A DNA stretch of 64,000 bases from Salipiger mucosus DSM 16094. GTDB taxonomy: Bacteria; Pseudomonadota; Alphaproteobacteria; Rhodobacterales; Rhodobacteraceae. The notes under the pieces are model-generated. The model had not been told where the DNA came from. It did not search any database and saw nothing but the letters and a program-made list of their open reading frames with translations. Location: the NCBI RefSeq assembly GCF_000442255.1, contig NZ_KE557276.1:175221-239220 (forward strand), read 5' to 3'. The translations under genes and the position numbers were made by a program. The stretch's first letter is position 1; each line of letters begins with the position of its first letter. Shown here piece after piece: positions 63,915 to 64,000 of the stretch.

Positions 63915-64000
63915 TCACCTCGCCGTCCGGATGGCGACGCGTCGGCGCGCCAGGTATTCAAGGCCCATCAGGATGCTCGACAGGCAGATGTAGTAGGTCA
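63915..64000 (-). CDS. second amino-acid ABC permease, C-terminal end, cut by window
   Basis: The last 27 residues (SSILMGLEYLARRRV and following) and a stop at 63915 are visible. The pattern matches the C-terminus of HisQ/EhuC-type permeases. It ends four bases before the start of the next permease, so the two form a pair. The rest of the gene lies outside the window. Confidence 0.6.
   Translation of the reverse strand, partial: TYYICLSSILMGLEYLARRRVAIRTAR

Overview
The window is high-GC DNA (roughly two thirds G+C) with strong third-position bias. The gene content points to a marine or halotolerant alphaproteobacterium of the Rhodobacterales (roseobacter type). The main reasons are an ectABC-ask ectoine cluster with a MarR-type EctR, a eutBC ectoine-degradation block, roseobacter-style metal-resistance genes, and the general style of the proteins. 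The assignment to this order is inference from family resemblance.

Left part (1-11.7 kb): the right end of an integrative genomic island. It carries a rearranged IS66-family element (its tnpA-side end is at 1394), an XRE/ImmA-IrrE metallopeptidase with an uncharacterised partner, a GC-rich iteron-like repeat field, a 1052-aa primase-polymerase/helicase replication protein, a string of small unknown genes on the minus strand, and a tyrosine integrase. The island ends in a 3' tRNA fragment at about 11,665-11,689. A decayed second integrase lies just beyond it, so this tRNA end has been used more than once.

12-16 kb: a FecB/FecCD/FecE-type metal-chelate importer divergent from a methyltransferase. 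16-28.5 kb: a heavy-metal region. It has a copper P-type ATPase gene with a one-base frameshift behind a MerR-type promoter, a divergent periplasmic set (cytochrome c', two further c-type cytochromes, a Tat-exported multicopper oxidase), a DUF305 protein, a TVP38 protein, a stretch of gene debris, and a MerR regulator divergent from a Zn/Cd/Pb-type ATPase. 28.5-32.2 kb: two secreted proteins of unknown function and a ZntB/CorA-type transporter.

32.2-41.7 kb: one nine-gene minus-strand operon running from a sugar-type ABC importer through an acyl-CoA synthetase and 2-oxoacid dehydrogenase E1 alpha, E1 beta and E2 to an acyl carrier protein, with no E3 gene. 41.8-43.5 kb: ACC deaminase (acdS) divergent from its Lrp-type regulator (acdR). 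43.9-50 kb: a phosphorelay cluster of one membrane histidine kinase, one receiver-kinase hybrid and four other receiver proteins, none with a DNA-binding domain. 50-52.8 kb: transketolase and a VOC-family protein.

53-64 kb: ectoine turnover. The degradation genes (ssd, asnC/doeX-type regulator, eutC, eutB) read leftward and the synthesis genes (ectA, ectB, ectC, ask) read rightward, with ectR and an AT-rich control region between them. The hydrolase and deacetylase genes of ectoine breakdown are not in the window. After a strong terminator come an ion-transporter-like membrane protein and two permeases of a polar amino-acid type ABC importer, the last cut by the window edge. No rRNA gene, complete tRNA gene or CRISPR array was seen.
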